NCBI RefSeq assembly: GCF_009451885.1
Contig: NZ_WIAO01000030.1
Coordinates: forward strand, 1 to 64,000
Direction of reading: 5' to 3'
Length of the DNA stretch: 64,000 nucleotides
Source: Glycomyces albidus
Lineage (GTDB): Bacteria > Actinomycetota > Actinomycetes > Mycobacteriales > Micromonosporaceae
The translations under genes were made by a program, and so were the position numbers. Position 1 is the stretch's first letter, and each line of letters begins with the position of its first letter. This document shows positions 7,953-16,161 of this stretch, piece by piece. A model generated the notes under the pieces. It was not told the DNA's origin, searched no databases, and saw only the letters and a program-made list of their open reading frames with translations.

Positions 7953-9143
7953 TCAGCATGGCCCCAGGTCGGTCCATTGCGGCGTCCAGCCCGGTTCGGA
8001 GCCCAGGGTCCACCAGTTGGCGCGCCACAGGTGCTCGCTGTCGCCGGACTTGGGGCCGCTCGGGTCGCCGTTGGCGCTGCGTTCGTGGACGACCGTGTTC
8101 CCTGCGGTGTAGACGGAGCCGAAGGCCCAGTCGGGTGCGTCGGCGCAGTCGGCGCCGGTGGGCGGGTCCGTGGGGTCGTCGGTGGTCGGCGGATCGGTGG
8201 GGCATTCGCCGCCGCCGGTGCCGACGGTGTCGGTGTGGTCGACGCCGTCAGCGCGGTAGCCGGCGACGCGGGCGTTCACCTGGGCGGGGCTGAGGACCTC
8301 GCCGGCGGTGTGCATGACGTAGTCGACCTGCTGGTGGTAGACGCTGGTGCCACCGGCGTGGGCGGCGGTGTCGATGAACCAGAGGTTGAAGTTGATCGAC
8401 ATGGGCGTCTCCGGGTAGTACTTCCCGGAGTGGTCGGCGACGAGCGCGCCGTCCACGTAGTACTTGACGTGGCCGCCGGAGACGGTGAAGACGAGGTCGT
8501 GCCAGCCGGCGAAGCTCTGGCGCTGGGCGGTGTGGGTGTTGTCGGCGATCCAGGGTTCGGCCTGGTAGGTCTCCCAGGTGGTCTGGTAGAAGATGGGGCC
8601 GGTCTCGCCCCAGCCGCCGTTCGGCAGGTACTCGAAGTCGATCTCGCCGTAGTCGGGGTCGAGCGGCGCGTCGAGCGGGGTGATGGTGAAGAAGGTCTCG
8701 ACGAGGTGGTCGCCGTCAGTGCCGCTGACCGGGGTGTCGGCGAACTTGACGCGGGCGGCGTAGGTGCCTTCGTAGAACTTCTGCTGGTGGAAGAGTTCGG
8801 CGTGGCTGGTTCCGGCGCCCGTGCCGTCGGTGGCGGCGCGGAGCTGGAGCGACTTGGCGCCGTCCGTGGTGGGGAACGAGAGGTTGCTCGCGGGCCAGGC
8901 GGCGCCGGGGACGCCGGGGCCGCCGGCGTTGGTGCGGACGGTCCAGCCGCGGGCGGCGAGGTCGGGGTCGGCGGCGTTGTCGTACGCGAAGTCGTCGAAG
9001 AGGGCGCCGTCGCAGGCGGCGGGTTCGGCGGCGTCGGCGGTGCGGTCGGCGATGGTCGCGGTGACCGCTGCGGCCGCGGCGACGGCGAGGGCCGCCGCCG
9101 CGACGCCGGCGATGCGGCGCCGCGGGGTGCGGGTGGTTGACAT
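7953..9143 (-). CDS. Secreted GH16 endoglycosidase with C-terminal CBM5/12-like chitin-binding module
   Basis: The 396-residue protein has an N-terminal signal (RRRIAGVAAAALAVAAAAAV, about 8-39). A GH16 jelly-roll follows (about 44-300) with the catalytic E-x-D-x-E signature EIDFE (nucleophile Glu167, acid/base Glu171). After a Thr/Pro/Asp linker, residues about 348-396 read like a CBM5/12 module: W-A-F-G-S-V-Y-T-A-G-N-T-V, then LWRANWW and WTPQW. GH16 enzymes cut beta-1,3/1,4-glucans or galactans, and a few transfer onto chitin. Its place in the ngc cluster suggests a GlcNAc-containing polymer, which is inference. It lies 27 bp after ngcG. Confidence 0.8.
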   Translation of the reverse strand: MSTTRTPRRRIAGVAAAALAVAAAAAVTATIADRTADAAEPAACDGALFDDFAYDNAADPDLAARGWTVRTNAGGPGVPGAAWPASNLSFPTTDGAKSLQLRAATDGTGAGTSHAELFHQQKFYEGTYAARVKFADTPVSGTDGDHLVETFFTITPLDAPLDPDYGEIDFEYLPNGGWGETGPIFYQTTWETYQAEPWIADNTHTAQRQSFAGWHDLVFTVSGGHVKYYVDGALVADHSGKYYPETPMSINFNLWFIDTAAHAGGTSVYHQQVDYVMHTAGEVLSPAQVNARVAGYRADGVDHTDTVGTGGGECPTDPPTTDDPTDPPTGADCADAPDWAFGSVYTAGNTVVHERSANGDPSGPKSGDSEHLWRANWWTLGSEPGWTPQWTDLGPC

Positions 9144-9170
9144 GGTGAGCTCCCTTTCCGGTTGGGCTCG

Positions 9171-9998
9171 TTATCGGACCGCGCCGGCGGTGAGGCCGGC
9201 GCGGATCTGCCGTTGGAACAGGACGTAGGCCAGCAGGACCGGGAGGATCGCGATGATCAGTCCGGCGAAGAGGCCGGAGAAGTCGCTCCGGTAGCCCTGG
9301 CTGACGGCGAGTGCGGCGAGGCCCTGGGCGAGGACGTAGCGGTCGGGGTCGGGGTTGAGGACGAGGGGCAGCAGGTACTGGTTCCACAGTCCGAGGAAGT
9401 TGAAGATGCCGACGCTGACCATGCCGGGGCGGGCCATGGGCAGCATGACGCGGAAGAAGACGCCGGCGTGGGAGCAGCCGTCGATGAACGCGGCCTCTGC
9501 GGTGGCCGCGGGGAGCGAGCGGAAGAAGGCGTGGAGGAAGAACACGGTGAACGGCAGCGCGTAGGCGGCGTACACGAGGATGAGCCCGTGGTAGGTGCCG
9601 AGCATGCCGAGCTGGTCGACGACGAAGAACAGCGGGACGAGGGCGAGGAAGACCGGGAAGAGCATTCCGGCGACGAGCAGGTGGTAGACGAGGCGGTTGC
9701 CGGGGAAGTCGTAGCGGGCGAGGCAGTAGGCGCAGACGGCGCCGAGGAGCATGACGAGGGCGAGCGCGCCGCCGACGACGATGAGGGTGTTGAGCAGGTA
9801 GCGGCCGATGCCGGCTTCCCGCCAGGCGCGGATCCAGTTGTCCCATTGAGGTTCGGCGGGGAGGCTCCAGGGGCTGGCGAAGATCTCGGCGTCGGTCTTG
9901 AGCGACGAGACGACGGCCCAGGCGAGCGGGAGCGTGACGAGTGCGGCCCAGGCGGCGAGGACGAGGTGGAGGGCGCCGTCGGCGATGCGGGTCCTCAT
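9171..9998 (-). CDS. ngcG: Sugar ABC transporter permease NgcG (MalG type)
   Basis: The 275-residue inner-membrane protein has six predicted helices and the MalG-type EAA loop EAAFIDGCSH, which docks the ATPase. With NgcF it forms the channel of the GlcNAc/diacetylchitobiose importer known from Streptomyces. Its start overlaps the ngcF stop by four bases (ATGA). The assignment rests mainly on the adjacent NgcE. No ATPase gene is present, as in Streptomyces, where a shared ATPase (MsiK) serves several sugar importers. Confidence 0.85.
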   Translation of the reverse strand: MRTRIADGALHLVLAAWAALVTLPLAWAVVSSLKTDAEIFASPWSLPAEPQWDNWIRAWREAGIGRYLLNTLIVVGGALALVMLLGAVCAYCLARYDFPGNRLVYHLLVAGMLFPVFLALVPLFFVVDQLGMLGTYHGLILVYAAYALPFTVFFLHAFFRSLPAATAEAAFIDGCSHAGVFFRVMLPMARPGMVSVGIFNFLGLWNQYLLPLVLNPDPDRYVLAQGLAALAVSQGYRSDFSGLFAGLIIAILPVLLAYVLFQRQIRAGLTAGAVR

Positions 9999-10900
9999 GC
10001 GAGTTCCACCCGCTCTCGCTTGGTGGCGCGCAGGGCCAGCGCGGTGAGCGTGAGGGTGATGAAGAAGAGGGTGACGCCCATGGCGGAGGCGTAGCCGAAC
10101 TCGCCGTAGGTGAATGCGGCGCGGTACAGGGTGAGGCCGATGACCTCGGTGGCGTTGTCGGGGCCGCCGGGGCCGACGGTCATGATCTGGACGAGGGCGA
10201 ATCCGTCGAGGGCGAGGATGCCGAGGTAGACGTAGGCGACCTGGACGCTGTCCCATACGAGCGGGAGGGTGATGCGGCGGAAGACGGTGAGGTTCCCGGC
10301 GCCGTCGAGGACGGCGGCCTCGACGATGTCGGCGGGCACGGATTCCATTGCGGCGGTGAAGAGGACGACGTAGAAGCCGACGGCGGACCAGACCATCACG
10401 GCCGTGACCGCGGGGAGGGCGGTGGCGGGGTCGGCGAGCCAGGACCGCTGGAGGGCGTCGAGTCCGACCGCGTCGAGGAGGCCGTTGAGGAGTCCGTTGC
10501 CCGGGGTGTAGACGAACTGGAAGAGGACGCCGAGGATCGCCACGGACAGGAGCTGCGGGAAGAAGTAGACGATCCGGTAGAGGCCTGAGCCGCGCACGCC
10601 GCGCCGGCGCCGTCCGCCGAGGGTGAGGCAGGCGGCGAAGAAGAGGGCTAGAGCGATCGTGGCGGTGGGGACGGCCAGGAGCAGGAATGCGTTGTTGCGC
10701 AGGGCGGCGAGGAAGAGCGGGTCGCCCCAGAGGTCGGTGAAGTTGGCGAGGCCGACGAGGCGGGCTTCGGCGGAGAGGCCGTCCCAGTCGGTGAGGGCGA
10801 GGTAGAACGCCTGGGCGTAGGGCGATACGACGAACACGCCGTAGAGCAGCAGGGGCGGTGCGAGCGCCCCGATCAGGAACCGGTACTTGCCGTGTCGCAT
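9995..10900 (-). CDS. ngcF: Sugar ABC transporter permease NgcF (MalF type)
   Basis: The 301-residue protein has six predicted membrane segments and the EAA loop EAAVLDGAGN in the last third, marking a BPD_transp_1 permease. It is paired with NgcG by a four-base overlap and lies 21 bp after the binding-protein gene. It should form half of the channel importing GlcNAc or chitobiose. The sequence alone would only say carbohydrate permease; the specificity comes from NgcE. Confidence 0.85.
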   Translation of the reverse strand: MRHGKYRFLIGALAPPLLLYGVFVVSPYAQAFYLALTDWDGLSAEARLVGLANFTDLWGDPLFLAALRNNAFLLLAVPTATIALALFFAACLTLGGRRRRGVRGSGLYRIVYFFPQLLSVAILGVLFQFVYTPGNGLLNGLLDAVGLDALQRSWLADPATALPAVTAVMVWSAVGFYVVLFTAAMESVPADIVEAAVLDGAGNLTVFRRITLPLVWDSVQVAYVYLGILALDGFALVQIMTVGPGGPDNATEVIGLTLYRAAFTYGEFGYASAMGVTLFFITLTLTALALRATKRERVELA

Positions 10901-10921
10901 GGCTCGCCTCCCCCGTGGTGC

Positions 10922-12319
10922 TCAGCGCTCGTGCTTGGCGATGGAGTCGTCGGCGGCGACGGCGTCGGCGGCCGCCTGGATGCGGTCGGCCCACTGCTCG
11001 GGGTCGGCGCGCCCGGCCAGGAGTTCGCCGGTGGCGGTGTCGACTTCGACGGCGAGTTCGGGGTACCAGGTGCGGTACTTGTATCCGAAGACGTCGTCGC
11101 CGGCGGTCTCGAGCGCGGCGGCGACGGAGGCGAGGCCGGGGGCGAGGTCGAGGCCGTCGGTGGCGCCGCGGACGACGGGCATGGCCTTGGCGGATTCGGC
11201 GAAGCCGCGGGCGACCTCGCCCGAGAACAGGCATCGGAGGTATTCGAGGCCGCCGCGCGGGTTCCGGGCCTGGGCGGGGACGAGGAAGGACTCGCTGCTG
11301 GCGCCTTGCACGGCGCCGTTCGGGAGGGCGTCGGCGGCGGTGAGGGCGGGGACGGCGGCCATGGCCATGTCGAAGCCCTCGGGGGTGACGTCCTGCTGCT
11401 CGCCTTCGATCCAGGACCCGCAGGGGATGAACGCGGCTCGGCCGCTGCACCAGGCGTTCTGGGCCTCGGTGTGCGAGAGTCCTTCGGAGCCTTCGAGGAA
11501 GTGCCCGCCGGCGGCGAGGCGGTGGATCGCATCCGCGGCGGCGAGGACGGCCTCGTGCCGCCAGGCGTCGGGTTCGAGGTTGTCGATGGCGTGGACGAGT
11601 TCGATGCCGCCCGCTTTGGCGGCGAGGGACTGGAGCGGGTCCATCATGTACTCGGGGTACTTGCCCTGCCAGGTCCAGGGGGCGATGCCGGCGCCTTTGA
11701 TGTCCTCGCAGAGGGCGAGCATGTCGTCCCAGGTGGCGGGCACGCTCCAGCCGTGCCGGTCGAAGAGGGAGCGGGAGTACCACAGGCCCCAGACCACGTA
11801 GGAGTAGTTGAGGTAGCGGACGGTCCCGTCGAGGGTGCCGTCCTCGACGACGCCGGGGAGCAGGAGGTCCCGGACCGGGACGGCGGGGTCGTCGAGGCTG
11901 GGCGCGTCGAGGAGGTCGGCGAGGTCGGTGAGCTGCCCGGCGGCGGCGAGCGCGGCGATGTCGAGGCGCCCGGCGCCGGAGTTGTCGACGACGTCCGGGG
12001 GTTCGCCGGACACGAAGCGGGGCTGGAGGACCTCGCCGACCTTCTGGAGCCCTTCGTGGGTGACCGTGGCGTCGGGGTGGCGCTCTTCGTAGAGGGTGAC
12101 GGCGTGCCGGGTGTACTCCTCGCCGTAGCCGCCGTTGAAGATGACGACCTCGAGGTCGGCGCCGTCGGGGACGCCGAGCGGGTTGTCGTCGGTGACGGCG
12201 CCGGTCGCCTGCGGGGCGGGGTCGTCGCCGCCGGCGGTGACGCAGCCGGACAGGACGGCCGCCGCACCGGCCATTGTGGAGGCTCGCAGGAGCGAGCGGC
12301 GGGAGGGATGCGCGTACAT
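10922..12319 (-). CDS. ngcE: GlcNAc/diacetylchitobiose-binding lipoprotein NgcE
   Basis: The 465-residue solute-binding protein has a twin-arginine-like lipoprotein signal (RRSLLRAS ... LSGC, Cys26). It closely follows the Streptomyces NgcE pattern throughout: VIFNGGYGEEYTRHAV, PPDVVDNSGAG, GIAPWTWQGKYPEYM, AIDNLEPDAW, LSHTEAQNAWCSGRAAF and a YKYRTWYPEL segment. It captures GlcNAc or (GlcNAc)2 outside the membrane and delivers them to NgcFG. It is the first transport gene of the operon, 24 bp after the SIS gene. This is the anchor for naming the whole locus. Confidence 0.92.
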   Translation of the reverse strand: MYAHPSRRSLLRASTMAGAAAVLSGCVTAGGDDPAPQATGAVTDDNPLGVPDGADLEVVIFNGGYGEEYTRHAVTLYEERHPDATVTHEGLQKVGEVLQPRFVSGEPPDVVDNSGAGRLDIAALAAAGQLTDLADLLDAPSLDDPAVPVRDLLLPGVVEDGTLDGTVRYLNYSYVVWGLWYSRSLFDRHGWSVPATWDDMLALCEDIKGAGIAPWTWQGKYPEYMMDPLQSLAAKAGGIELVHAIDNLEPDAWRHEAVLAAADAIHRLAAGGHFLEGSEGLSHTEAQNAWCSGRAAFIPCGSWIEGEQQDVTPEGFDMAMAAVPALTAADALPNGAVQGASSESFLVPAQARNPRGGLEYLRCLFSGEVARGFAESAKAMPVVRGATDGLDLAPGLASVAAALETAGDDVFGYKYRTWYPELAVEVDTATGELLAGRADPEQWADRIQAAADAVAADDSIAKHER

Positions 12320-12343
12320 GAGGGGGCCTTTCGGGAGGTTTGT

Positions 12344-13111
12344 TCAGGCAGTGCGCCGGATGCGCCCGGCGTACCGGGCCTCCAGGCTGAGGTTGTGCTC
12401 GTCGCCGCCGGGGATGTTGGCGGACAGGTAGACCGGAGGGGTGTGCCCGGCGTCGATGAGGCGCTGCACGGCCTCGCCGACGACCATCTGCGCGAGCACG
12501 GCCGCGGTCACGGACGAGACCGCCCCGACCGCGCCGCCGCCGGGCAGCGGCATCGCGGCGTCGCCGTAGGGGGCGCCGTTGTCGAGGACGACGTCGGCGA
12601 TCTCGCTCAGGCGCCGGCCCGACGGGTGTCGGGAGGCGGTCTTGGCGCTGTGCTCGGCCGAGGTGAAGGCGATCAGCGGGTGGCCGCGCTCCTTGACCTG
12701 GAGCGCGAGTTCGACGACGACGCCGTTGATGCCGGAGTTCGAGGCGATCGCGAACACGTCGGCCGGCTCGGTCGCCACGGTCGCCAGGAGCCGGTGCGCG
12801 ACTTCGGGCTTGCGCTCCAGGAACGGGTCTTCGAGCGTCTCCGTCGGAAGGCCGCCGACGAGCACGAGGTCGCGCAGGGCGATCTTGTTGGAGGGCACGA
12901 GGCCGCCGGCGCGCCCTGCCAGCTCCATCGCGAGCGCCTCGGAGTGCCCGGACCCGAACGCCTGAAGGACGCCGCCGGCCGCGATCGAGTCGGCGATGAG
13001 CCGCGCGGCCTCGCCGACGGCCTCGGCCTGCTCCTCCCCGACGCGCCGGATCGCCGCGCTGACGAGGTCGAGATAGGCCCGGCCGGTGACGCGGGCGGTC
13101 TGGTCGGTCAC
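12344..13111 (-). CDS. SIS-domain sugar-phosphate protein (UPF0309-like)
   Basis: The 255-residue protein starts at a GTG preceded by AGGAGGACCA and overlapping the regulator stop by four bases. Signatures of a sugar-isomerase fold are GSGHSEALAMELAGRAGG (about 53-70), ASNSGINGVVVE and AFTSAEHSAK, which match uncharacterised UPF0309-type SIS proteins. It should bind a phosphorylated amino sugar. Roles as isomerase, lyase or sensor cannot be separated. Placed between the regulator and the importer, it may act on GlcNAc-6-P or a related phosphate made by the kinase at the far end of the cluster. Confidence 0.8.
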   Translation of the reverse strand: MTDQTARVTGRAYLDLVSAAIRRVGEEQAEAVGEAARLIADSIAAGGVLQAFGSGHSEALAMELAGRAGGLVPSNKIALRDLVLVGGLPTETLEDPFLERKPEVAHRLLATVATEPADVFAIASNSGINGVVVELALQVKERGHPLIAFTSAEHSAKTASRHPSGRRLSEIADVVLDNGAPYGDAAMPLPGGGAVGAVSSVTAAVLAQMVVGEAVQRLIDAGHTPPVYLSANIPGGDEHNLSLEARYAGRIRRTA

Positions 13112-14031
13112 TGGTCCTCCTGGGATCGGTTTCGGCGGTTGCGGTTCGGTTCGTCGGCGAAGCGGTGAGCGCGGACGGCCCGCGCGGTGACCTCGAACGC
13201 CTCGGTGGTGCGCTCGTAGGTGCGCTGCGCGACCGCCACGTAGATGAGGTCGAGCACCAGGAGCTGCGAGTGCAGCGCCGAGAGCGCGGCGAGGCGGAAC
13301 GTCGTCTCGTGAACGGCGGTCGTGAGTACCACGTCGGCGGCCTGCGCCATCGGCGAGCGCTCGAACGAGGTCACGGCCACGGTCAGCGCGCCCTGCTCGC
13401 GCGCTTCGGCGAGGACCTCGACGACCTCGCGGGTCCGGCCGCTGTGCGAGAGCCCGATCGCGACGTCGCCGGGCCGCAGCAGCGCCGCGTTCGTGAGCGC
13501 GGTGTGCGCGTCGGGCCGGAACCAGCAGGGCACGCGGATGCGCTCGAGGCGGAACGCGAGCTCGCGTGCAGCCGTGCCGCTGCTGCCCAAGCCGACGAGT
13601 TCGACGCGTCCGGCCTCGGCCACCGCCTGGGCGACCCGGTCGATCCGTTCGAGGTCGAGCCGCGCCGCGGTCTCCTGGATCGCCCGCGAGTCGGCGCCGG
13701 CCACGATGTCGAGCACCCGGTCCAGCGGGTCTTCGGGCTCGATCTCGCGGTCGATGTCGGTCTCCCACCGCGCCTGCTCGGCCCGCCCGCCTTCGGCGGC
13801 GAGCGCGACGCGCAGCGCCGCGTACCCGGAGAACCCGAGCACCCGGCAGAACCGCGTCACCGTCGCCGTCGAGGTGCCCGCGCGCTCGGCGAGATCGGCG
13901 ATGGACGCCCGCGTCGCCGCGTCCGGGTCCTCCAGGATCTGCATTGCAACCCGTTGCAGCGCATCGGGAAGCGTCGCCAACTCCGTCCGGAGCCGACCGA
14001 CCACCCCCAGGTTCCGCACCGTCATCGCCAC
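13108..14031 (-). CDS. RpiR/MurR-family transcriptional regulator of the ngc locus
   Basis: The 307-residue protein has an N-terminal HTH_6 domain (about 15-85; IADLAERAGTSTATVTRFCR) and a C-terminal SIS domain (about 130-260; VGLGSSGTAAREL, IGLSHSGRTREVV) that would sense a sugar phosphate. The GTG start has AAAGGA seven bases upstream; an ATG six bases further in is the alternative. It heads the operon, so it probably controls its own promoter and the ngc genes. Whether it represses or activates cannot be read; most family members release DNA or change conformation on binding amino-sugar phosphates. Confidence 0.85.
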   Translation of the reverse strand: MAMTVRNLGVVGRLRTELATLPDALQRVAMQILEDPDAATRASIADLAERAGTSTATVTRFCRVLGFSGYAALRVALAAEGGRAEQARWETDIDREIEPEDPLDRVLDIVAGADSRAIQETAARLDLERIDRVAQAVAEAGRVELVGLGSSGTAARELAFRLERIRVPCWFRPDAHTALTNAALLRPGDVAIGLSHSGRTREVVEVLAEAREQGALTVAVTSFERSPMAQAADVVLTTAVHETTFRLAALSALHSQLLVLDLIYVAVAQRTYERTTEAFEVTARAVRAHRFADEPNRNRRNRSQEDQ

Positions 14032-14041
14032 CGAGAATTCC

Positions 14042-14118
14042 TTTCATCAAACGTTCCTTATGAAGAAAATTACGATGAACTGAGCCGCAAGTCAACGCCT
14101 AGGGAGAATAAATTTCAT
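14042..14118. promoter_or_regulatory. ngc operon promoter with repeated TTTCAT/ATGAA half-sites
   Basis: An AT-rich island in the 194-bp gap upstream of the RpiR gene. On the minus strand TTGACT (14095-14090) and TAATTT (14072-14067) are 17 bases apart, giving a TSS near 14060. Half-sites surround it: TTTCAT at 14042-14047, ATGAAG at 14060-14065, GATGAA at 14074-14079 and TTTCAT at 14113-14118. They form imperfect inverted pairs, as expected for an RpiR dimer or tetramer. Confidence 0.55.
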
Positions 14119-14225
14119 CGACGGTCCTCGAAGTCCCGTACTGTGGGTCGCCGCGCGGACCGGCCGCTGCGCCCGGTCCGTCTATGCTGGACACACCCCT
14201 TGTCGGCGCGAGACAGGAGCCCGTC

Positions 14226-15182
14226 ATGCGAGCCGTCATCCAAGAGCGCTACGGAACACCCGACCTCGTCGAACTGGGCGAGCTGCCCGAACCCGTCCCC
14301 GCCGACGGCGAGGTGCTCATCAAGGTCCGGGCCGCGTCCCTCAACGGATCGGACCGCGAGAACCTCGCCGGCAGCCCCTTCTACGCGCGCCTCGGCGGGC
14401 TGCGGCGCCCCCGGAAGCCGGTGCCCGGGTCCGATGTGGCCGGCGTGGTCGCGGCGGTCGGCGCGGCCGTGACCGAGTTCGCGCCCGGCGACGAGGTGTT
14501 CGGCGAGCTGGCCGGATACCGCGGGGGCCTGGCCGAGTACGTCGCCACGCCGCCGAACCTGCTCGCCCGCAAGCCGCCGGGTCTGTCCTTCGTCGACGCC
14601 GCGGCGCTCCCGCAGGCGGGCTGCATCGCGCTCCGGGCGACCAAGGGCGTCAAGGACGGCGATGCGGTCCTGGTCAACGGCGCCGGCGGCGCCGGGGGCG
14701 CGCTCGTCGTCGGACTCGCCAAGCACTTCGGCGCCGAGGTGACGGCCGTCGACCGCGCCGACAAGGCCGACTACCTGCGGCAGATCGGCGCCGACGAGGC
14801 GATCGACTTCGAAGCGGAGGACTGGGCCGAGCGCCGCGGCCGCTACGACCGGATCATCGACCTGATCGCCCACCGCTCGCCGTACCGCGTGCAGCGGGCG
14901 CTGCGTCCCGGCGGCGCCTACCTCATGGTCGGCGGCCGCACACGGATCCTGCTGGCGACGCTCATCGCGGGGCCGACCGCCGGTTGGCGCGCCGGGAAGC
15001 GGGTCAGGGTCCTGGCCGTGCCGCAGTCGCGCGCCCATCTGGAGGAGGTGACCGCGCTGGTGCTCGACGGCGCCGCCGCGCCGGTCGTCGACCGGGTCTA
15101 CCCGCTGGCCGAGGCGCCGGCGGCGTTCGCGCGGATCGCGGCCGGCGACAATCGGGGGAAGGTCGTCGTCGAGGTTCCGTGA
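14226..15182 (+). CDS. Zinc-independent NAD(P)H:quinone oxidoreductase (MDR family)
   Basis: The 318-residue protein starts at the ATG with AGGAG nearby. It has a GroES-like N-domain (about 25-110; SDVAGVVAAVG) and a Rossmann domain with the nucleotide motif NGAGGAGGA (about 155-165) in place of the usual AxGGVG. The zinc ligands of alcohol dehydrogenases are missing, as in the quinone oxidoreductase branch (TRX NAD(P)H-dependent). It probably reduces quinones or enones in the cytosol. It is divergent from the ngc operon and followed by the lipid kinase gene; no functional link to either is evident. Confidence 0.8.
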   Translation: MRAVIQERYGTPDLVELGELPEPVPADGEVLIKVRAASLNGSDRENLAGSPFYARLGGLRRPRKPVPGSDVAGVVAAVGAAVTEFAPGDEVFGELAGYRGGLAEYVATPPNLLARKPPGLSFVDAAALPQAGCIALRATKGVKDGDAVLVNGAGGAGGALVVGLAKHFGAEVTAVDRADKADYLRQIGADEAIDFEAEDWAERRGRYDRIIDLIAHRSPYRVQRALRPGGAYLMVGGRTRILLATLIAGPTAGWRAGKRVRVLAVPQSRAHLEEVTALVLDGAAAPVVDRVYPLAEAPAAFARIAAGDNRGKVVVEVP

Positions 15183-15231
15183 GACCGCTAGGCTGGGGGG
15201 CGCTGAACCCGATGGGGGGCAAGGAGAGGTG

Positions 15232-16161
15232 ATGGCGGACGACCGGATCGCGATCGTGTGGAACCCGGCGAAGACCGCACGCGACGACCTCAGGAAGGCG
15301 CTGCCGCCCACCGACGCGGCGCTCTCGTGGCACGAGACGAGCCCCGACGACCCCGGCCGCAGCGCCGCCGACGCGGCCCTCGATGCGGGCGCCGAGGCGG
15401 TCGTCGCGGTCGGCGGGGACGGGACCGTCCGCGCCGTCGCCGAGCGGCTCGCCGAGCGCGGGGCCAGGGCCGAGCTCGGGATCGTCCCGCAGGGCACCGG
15501 CAACCTCCTCGCCAGGAATCTCGGCATCCCCTTGAACAACCCCGCGAACGCGCTCGAGCGGGCCTTCCATGGCGAGTCGCGGCCGATCGACCTCGGCTGG
15601 GTCGAGGCCGAGATCGACGGCGAACCGGTCCGCTGCGCGTTCGCCGTCATGGCCGGCTTCGGGATCGACGCGCACATGATCGCCGAGACCGACGAGGACC
15701 TCAAGAGCCGGGTCGGCTGGCTGGCCTATGTGGAGTCGCTGGGGCGGGCCGTGAACGCCACGCAGGTGGTCGACATCGGTCTCGCCGTCGACGGCGGCGA
15801 GGCCGTGCGCACCGCCGGGCACACGCTCCTGGTCGGCAACTGCGGGACGCTCCAGGGCGGCATCCGCCTGCTCCCCGACGCCGATCCGGCGGACGGCGAG
15901 CTCGACCTGCTGCTGCTCAGCGCCGACGGCATCGGCCAGTGGCTCGACACGCTCCGGTCGTTCGTGTGGGACAACGGGGTCCGGCGCCTCCTCACCGGCC
16001 GGGACCGCGCCGCCAGCGCCGACACCGCCGAACACGCGCGGGCGCGGCGGGTGGAGGTCGAGCTGTCGCAGCCGCTGGTGCTGGAGATCGACGGCGACGA
16101 CCTCGGCGAGACTTCGGCGTTCACGGCCGAGGTCCGGCCGGGCGCGGTCCGCGTCCGCTAG
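15232..16161 (+). CDS. Diacylglycerol kinase-family lipid kinase (YegS/DagK-like)
   Basis: The protein of about 309 residues has the DAGK catalytic motif VGGDGTVRAV near residue 60 and the second signature IVPQGTGNLLARNL near 85. The C-terminal beta-sandwich ends in VLEIDGDDLGE. It would phosphorylate a lipid alcohol at the inner face of the membrane. The ATG at 15232 has AAGGAG five bases upstream; the GTG one codon earlier is an alternative. Its stop overlaps the convergent LacI gene stop by four bases. It might share a transcript with the oxidoreductase 49 bp upstream. Confidence 0.85.
   Translation: MADDRIAIVWNPAKTARDDLRKALPPTDAALSWHETSPDDPGRSAADAALDAGAEAVVAVGGDGTVRAVAERLAERGARAELGIVPQGTGNLLARNLGIPLNNPANALERAFHGESRPIDLGWVEAEIDGEPVRCAFAVMAGFGIDAHMIAETDEDLKSRVGWLAYVESLGRAVNATQVVDIGLAVDGGEAVRTAGHTLLVGNCGTLQGGIRLLPDADPADGELDLLLLSADGIGQWLDTLRSFVWDNGVRRLLTGRDRAASADTAEHARARRVEVELSQPLVLEIDGDDLGETSAFTAEVRPGAVRVR

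Noticed and set aside
6656-14095. DasR-type sites expected near chitin genes
   Set aside because: I searched the visible gaps for a 16-bp ACTGGTCTAGACCACT-like palindrome and found none; control is more likely through the local RpiR protein.
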